Below, piece by piece: positions 58,486 to 64,000 of a stretch of 64,000 nt of DNA. Each line of letters starts with the position of its first letter. Position 1 is the first letter of the stretch. Position numbers and translations under genes: made by a program. The stretch spans positions 186,001 to 250,000 of the forward strand of contig CAJSYZ010000005.1 in the NCBI GenBank assembly GCA_910574455.1, read 5' to 3'. The stretch comes from Trichaptum fuscoviolaceum. Lineage: Eukaryota > Basidiomycota > Agaricomycetes > Hymenochaetales > Trichaptaceae. The notes under the pieces are model-generated. The model saw only the letters and a program-made list of their open reading frames with translations. It was not told the origin of the DNA and made no database searches.

Positions 58486-59100
58486 TGTTACGACCTAGAG
58501 TGGTTCCTTCGGACTCGAGACCCCGAATCAGACACGGACGACTTTCATGGACGCTTTGAGCGGTGGTTCTCACTCTGAGAAGCACTTTACAAGTCAATTA
58601 AGCTATTCTACACATCAGAGCTAAAGATAACACATCACCTGAGAAGCACTTTACAAGAGGCCAAAAGTGGAGTGCTTCGCAGGTGCTAGAATGGTTTTAA
58701 CAAGCTGAAATAAAAACTGTACAGTAGCAAGCCACTGAACCCTTAAGGACCCTTAAGGACCTTGGTCCGCGAGGGTCCGATGGTAGTCCGCACGCAATGC
58801 TAGTAAGTCCGTGAGAAAGTCCGTAGAAAGGTCCGTGGACGTCCGTACGGCCGTACGAGTCCGTAGGACGAAAGAAAAAGAAAGGATTGTCCGCAGGACG
58901 CTTGTCCGTACGTCCTGCGACATACATGCAGCTATCCTAGATCGAAAATAAGAAAGGAAATGAATCAGTGTCCTTGCCAGTCCGTGCTGCTCACGGACAT
59001 GTCAGGAATTCCGCGGCAAGGGGCCGTGACCCTCACGGACCCTTCCGCAAAAATAAAGAAAAATAAAAAGAAATTAAATACCCCGGGTGGATTCCTGACA
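58486..59100. mobile_element. 615-bp solo LTR in the KDZ transposase
   Basis: Starts TGTTACGACC and ends TTCCTGACA, with a 5-bp TSD TTAAC on each side (58481-58485, 59101-59105). KDZ copy 1 shows the empty site with a single TTAAC. Rich in GTCCGTAC/GTCCGTAGGAC words around 58770-58920. Confidence 0.85.
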
Positions 59101-62100
59101 TTAACCTCTGGTGTCTCATTGGCGTTCCACGTCAGTCCAAGACCTTCATGTATGGCCCACGCATCATAGCATGCAATCCTGTACGAGATTTCCTTGCTGG
59201 CCGCAAAAGATGCTCTGCCGGGATTCCCGTCCAGGGCTGCCGTTTCTGACAACGTATTCCAAGCCCTGGCGAAGGCACAGAACCCTCGCACAAGTCTCTT
59301 AAGTTCCTCTTCCAACAGGTCAACCTCCTCTCTCCATCGATCGCGTGCAGCCCATTGTCGATACCATTGCACACGATCGTCTACAGGGGTTATTAGAAAG
59401 GCTTGTAATCTATACGACTAATAAAACCTTCTCACCTTCTTTCTCCCATTGAAGAATCGAGGAATTCGAAGAAGTCCCCCCGCTTCCAGACACGGTCCAA
59501 ATCCACCCAATTTCCTTCGCACAAAATTCTGCAGGCTCCAAATTATCTGGTCGATACATATCTTCCTCGGTGAGTTGTCGAAACGTGTCAGCCGAAGACT
59601 GCAGACCCAGACATAGCATGGCACTATAGACTGTGTCGTACTCGCTCTTCCAGAACAGCTTCATTTTCCGCGCCTCCGAGTAAGCCTTCCCAGTACGAGT
59701 CTTCGTAGATCGAATGCCACCATGCTTCTTCGCCTTATGGTTATGCTGCGCCATAAGCCTAAGGGCCGTGCGCAAGTTCCCTATGACATCGAAGGCCTTG
59801 CCCTGTCTGAGCTTCAGTTCTGTCGCGGCGTGATGTTCAAGCGCGTACTTGAGGTGGTCCTCTGTCTTGAAGTCCGAAGGCAGGCGTAATCGGATGTCTT
59901 TGACAGCATCTGCTACTTCCTCTTCGTCGAGATAAGATTGAAGACCAGGACAGATATCATATAAGTGCGCTCGCCATTTCAAGATGTCGTGGCGTAATGA
60001 AGAGGCTGATACCGGAATGTCGTCAGACAAAAAGGTCACATTTCCTTTCATAATGCGTCTACGCAATCAAGATTGAGTATGAAGCACAAATGAGAATACA
60101 AGAAACTTACTGTCTTTGTTGTAGCTTTATGCCTGCCGCAATTATAAGTGGCATACGACTGGCCTCTTCATCAAAACCATCCGGACTTTGATCTACCAAA
60201 GAGATCGTCATTGCGTTTAACTGGTCTTCGAGAGAGAGGGCTTCATGTTTATTAGTTAATGGTCATATAATAGTCAGTAGTACGCGTACCTGCGTTCTGC
60301 GATTTGAAGGGGCTGTCTACTTCACCAGACGCAGTCCGATTCCATTCGGTACCCCGTTTCACCCATTCATCGACCACCTTATCCGTGTAACGAGTCCTAA
60401 GTGTTGCATCCGTTGCATCGAACTTCAATCCAAGGTTTTCTGCTCGCTTTCGAGTGCGAGGGTACTTCTTCTCTACCATCATAGCTTTGTGTAGAACAGT
60501 TAGTAAAGTGTACTTGAAATAGTAACCGATAACATACCGTGTTGTAGAAGCTTCGTCTTATTCCAGTCATTAATGACATCGTCCAACGTGTCGCATCGAT
60601 GCCCCGGATTCATTTGCTTTGTGCTCCCCGCAACTTGATTGGCCTCCGCCCAAAATCTCTCCGCCTCTTCGCCATCCGTTCTTCCGACCCCGCGAGTGTA
60701 ATATAAACTGTGGCAATACTGGCACGTGTCGACATGGGTCTGTCCATGCATTTTGCCAATGACGTCCATCAAGGAAAGTAGAGGTCGCTCCGGGAATTGG
60801 ATAGCCCACCTCTGACGGAGATTCACGATGTACATGCACATAATGTCATATGCAAGACATCTTTCCTCAATGTCATCCGTATTTTGAAGAGCGCCGCATA
60901 AGCTATAGTCACCGCACACAAATCTTCGAAGCAATTAGTCTACAATGAACGTGACGGGTATTGGACCACTCACTTTTCCCCTCGAACGAGGTTCGTTGCG
61001 CTATCAGGACGCACGAGTCCGTGTCGACAAAATACCATCATGACCCCCGTCACTACCTGGCCCTTATATTTCAGAGAATTCCAATTCTCGATGGCAGCAA
61101 ACTTTCGACATTTCCCTTTCTGTGTACGAAAAGACATCAGTATATGTAGAGTTAGAATTAGTGGACGACGCACTTCAATTTTAATATTGTAATGCTTCTT
61201 CATATGTTCTTCCATGGGTTGACGCGCTCTAAAATACCCTCGACCGTTCCACAGTGAAGGGTCGTTCAAGTTGTTCTTTTTCTCCAAATTGATAAGCTTG
61301 AAGTTTCCGTCCATTGCGAGGAAAATTGTTCTCAGATGTCTGTCGCATAAGTTAGTACATAGTATATATCAGAATCTAATTGCTTACTTTTGAGAATCCG
61401 GACCTCGCAGCCTCGCATAAAGGCGATCTGACACGTTGGATATTGGCCATTTCGACGACTGCGCGTCAGCCATGTTCACGTTAGGCACTGGACATGCTAA
61501 ACAAACGTCTGCGAACGAGCCGCGGGGTCGGCAAGTCATCAGATCGTCCAGGCCCATAAACTGCCCGCTTTCCCTTTCCGCCGCCAGGAATCGCCATAGG
61601 CGCATAAGCCGAATGAAATGCTGCGAAAGGTGCTACATGCAGTGAAGTCAGATTCAACTTGCGCACAAATACAAATACAAATGAAATTCTCACCGAATAC
61701 TTGATTCTCGTGTCCTCCGATGTCATGCGCAATACCGCCTTCATGAAGTCGTGAGCGGACTTGCGCGATGCGTTCGTATGGACATGAAAATCCTTCAAGC
61801 ACCGGAAAGTGACCACGGTCTCGGGATTCACAGTCGTGTACAGGAACAACCGACCTCGGATGAGCTGCAGGACATGAGAGTTGACTCCCATATTGTCCGA
61901 GCATTCGCAAAACATGACCACAATTTCATGCACCCCATTCGTATCTATCGCAGTCAACTTCTTGCCCGCAGCATTGCCCGCAGTGACCGGACAAGGAAGA
62001 CCGCCATGCCCGAGGAAAATACGCTTCCCTATGGTACTCAGGTCCACCTTGCGGAAGCATTGACCTGTCCACACCTCGCCCCAGTGAAGCGGCTCATAAG

Positions 62101-62742
62101 GATGAGTCTCCAATAGACAGGGCGCGCATACAGGCGGGTGCTGAGGACAGTCATGGCATCGGAATAGCCGACGCCGGCCTCTATTGCACGAACACGCGAT
62201 ACCAATGTCAGGAGGACGTTCATAATGCAGGATAGCATCTTGAATGTCCCGCTGCATGGCCAGAAACTGCAGCAGATGATATTGTGCTGTCTAAGAATTG
62301 TCAGTTTTGTAGATTGCAGTACGTTCGCAGAGTGGCTTACCTGGTCACGTCGCTCCTCCTCTGCCTCAGCAGTGTCCACATTGTCCAACTCCTCATCTTC
62401 CTCCTCCTCCTCTTCACTATCGAGTCGTTGTCTCTTGGCTGCATCGGTTCGTAAGAACTCGTGGGTCATTGTCGCTGTCGTCGTGTCCGCGTTCGCGTCG
62501 AATACTGTGGATGTATTTTGTTGTCGCAGTAGAGTTGGGACGATATGTTGCTGTTGCGACACGAAAAATGGGCTGCCTGGAGTTTTGGCGTCCTGAAGGA
62601 TTCGCAGACGCGTTCTGGAAGGCCTGTCGTTGCTGCCGTTGCTCGCAGAGTCTCGAAACCGGTCTCTGAGGCTCGACCTCTTTTTTTTGTCGTCCATCAC
62701 TGTTTCCCAATACCAAACTGCTCTTCTTGTCGTCTCGGTCAC
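58965..62742 (-). CDS. KDZ transposase, copy 2, with LTR-altered C-terminus
   Basis: Exon-by-exon match to the transposase at 19821-23587, including the CxC2 cluster, AMDGNFKL, YDIMCMY and DGEEAERFW, with few amino-acid changes. The solo LTR sits just after TPEV in the penultimate exon. The last 25 or so residues of copy 1 (KEPQ plus the final exon) are therefore replaced by an LTR-encoded tail (NVRNPPGVFNFFLFF...) that stops at 58965. The catalytic part is intact, so activity might be kept if the C-terminus is dispensable. Start at 62742 or the in-frame ATG 45 bases further in. Confidence 0.8.
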
Positions 62743-63012
62743 TGAGATTTCCGACTCTTTTTCCTTTCGTTTCAGAACAAATTACACAGAATACTCTACG
62801 AAATTTCAAGTCTGCCAAAGAACGGAACAAGTTTATTAGACTGGCAATTATTGTACATTAATTTCTATCTAATTCTAAGTCACTTCAAACCCAGACAAAA
62901 GGAACAACGCCGTCAAGGCGATCAAGCCATAGGAGTCGGGGAGGGGAGGGGAGTCGTACGGCTCGTACAGGAACGAGAGCAAGAAGGAAATTCGGCCCTT
63001 TGGCTTCCGCCA

Positions 63013-63176
63013 GTCTTGAAGTGTTACTTTTTTGGGGGTATTTCGGGTAGGCTTTTTGGCGTCAAGGCTCGGTAACTCGGTAAGGACGTTGTGCTACCGA
63101 TCTACCGAGGGCGTATTCCGCCCTCGACGCCAACAAGCCTACCCGAAATACCCCCAAAAAAGTAACACTTCAAGAC
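63013..63176. promoter_or_regulatory. Large palindrome between divergent genes, copy 2
   Basis: Same 55-bp-armed inverted repeat as at 19387-19550. It keeps near-perfect complementarity although the centre differs at a few bases. Confidence 0.75.
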
Positions 63177-63455
63177 CCTTTGCAGCGTATTGTGGGAAAT
63201 TTTCTTTCTACCCGTCCCATTATCTTCCCTTTGCGTACGACGTCGTCTCGGTCGTCCCCACTTTCATTAATTTAGATAGTACTCTGTCCCCACTTTCATT
63301 ATTTAGATAGCAAATTGATCTTGGACTTGATTGTAAATTATAACTAATTATTTGAAAGAAAAAAAAAGCGAGTGACGTTCGCATTCTTTTAACGATTAAA
63401 AGTTATTAAAGTGAGACGAAATGAGAAGAGAGTAATGATGAAGAAGTAACTAATA

Positions 63456-64000
63456 ATGGGCATGAAACAGATGAGGTCGCGCGATGTAAGGGACGCGGCT
63501 CGTGTCTTCATTGACGACGCAGCCATCGAAGATGGGAGGGACGACGAGGAAGACGAAGAGGATGGTGAAGATGGTGAGTAAAGGCAACAGAAATGTTAGA
63601 ACATACACTCATTGTATGCGCATAGATTTCCTAGTGGACAAGCCGGAGCAGCGTACCTCTGCCTCCTCTTTCGACATAGCGCAGTTCCTGCGCGACCAGG
63701 CCGCCGATCTGGAGCAGGACGAGGCTGCGGACGCTATCGCACGCCGTTTCCGGGAGCGGGCTCGAGGTGATTCCTTGGCGTCTGTCCAAGCGAACGAGAG
63801 GGCTGGACGCCAAGTGCCCGGTGTTCAGTCCGTCTCCTACGAATTTCTGGGCAATACGAGGGTCGTCGACGAGCACATGAGGGAAGAATACGATGGGTTA
63901 AAGCCCATGTGGATATTACCGACCTTCGTAAGTGAGTCTACTTTATCGGAGTGAAATAAACTAATACATTGACAGTATCATCAAGAGAAGGCGTATGTAG
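63456..64000 (+). CDS. Spt5-like gene of KDZ copy 2 (5' part, runs off the window)
   Basis: Starts MGMKQMRSRDVRDAARVFID (ATG at 63456, a second at 63462). Exon 1 is 63456-63573, exon 2 63626-63927 and exon 3 begins at 63976. The head is strongly acidic (DDEEDEEDGED), followed by a helical region with FDIAQFLRDQAADLEQDEAA and the VRSYEFLGNTR-type stretch that leads into the NGN domain. No stop or shift was seen up to base 64000, unlike copy 1, whose NGN exon is broken. The acidic head and order match Spt5, whose N-terminus is also acidic. Transcribed divergently from the transposase. Confidence 0.7.

Larger units (their letters stand above)
57585..64000 (-). mobile_element. KDZ transposon, copy 2 (inverse orientation, cut by the window end)
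   Basis: Begins with the type B end (CAGGCACCTCAGCTCATAAG) and continues as the reverse complement of 24358-18565 with only scattered differences. One large difference is a 615-bp solo LTR. Gene order and the divergent palindrome are the same as in copy 1. Sequence identity still holds at base 64000, so the element extends beyond the window. The very low divergence points to recent transposition or gene conversion. Confidence 0.85.

Overview
The window looks like nuclear DNA of a mushroom-forming basidiomycete (Agaricomycetes). Genes carry many short GT-AG introns (about 48-60 nt). There are KDZ-superfamily DNA transposons with CxC2-type transposases, a fungal CAP10/GT90 glycosyltransferase and an SKT5/CHS4-like chitin-synthase activator. 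All names come from reading translations by eye; no database search was run.

Layout. (1) Positions 1-3.5 kb hold two copies of a lineage-specific, F-box-like gene family, called 'QPFID family' here after its N-terminal motif. (2) Positions 3516-24358 are one giant KDZ transposon of 20.8 kb with a 7-bp target duplication. Its two ends share about 72 bp in inverted orientation but differ in the outermost 9-10 bp. It encodes a roughly 1,080-residue transposase near the right end, a divergent Spt5-like (NGN/KOW) gene, an HMG-box/AT-hook protein and a tandem pair of small acidic-tailed proteins. The Spt5-like gene is broken by two further elements, each with its own target duplication: a 1.4-kb hAT-type element and a 4.6-kb element carrying GC-rich minisatellites and a captured gene fragment. 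(3) Positions 25-29 kb hold two more QPFID-family copies, one split by a 478-bp Harbinger-like MITE. (4) Positions 30-44.4 kb hold the GT90 gene, two decayed SKT5 fragments inside tandemly repeated DNA, an antisense QPFID copy and the full SKT5-like gene (C-terminal CVVM prenylation box). (5) Positions 44.9-52.3 kb hold a QPFID copy split by a solo LTR, a 2.5-kb KDZ derivative that captured a protein kinase gene, and the only full-length uninterrupted QPFID gene. (6) Positions 52.9-57.2 kb hold a partial GT90 duplicate and a decayed SEC27/COPB2 (beta'-COP) copy. (7) From 57585 to the window end lies a second, almost identical KDZ element in inverse orientation, with a 615-bp solo LTR in the last part of its transposase.

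How it fits together. The large KDZ elements have a fixed design: transposase and Spt5-like gene diverge from a strong palindrome, and arrays of a TATCCGATTC-type motif lie inside the ends. The same Spt5 head is present in both copies, so it is an element gene and not an accident of one insertion. The small element at 47-49.6 kb keeps the ends, the TSD length and a decayed palindrome but carries a kinase instead. The rest of the window is a site of repeated insertion and segmental duplication in which most QPFID-family copies are decaying.
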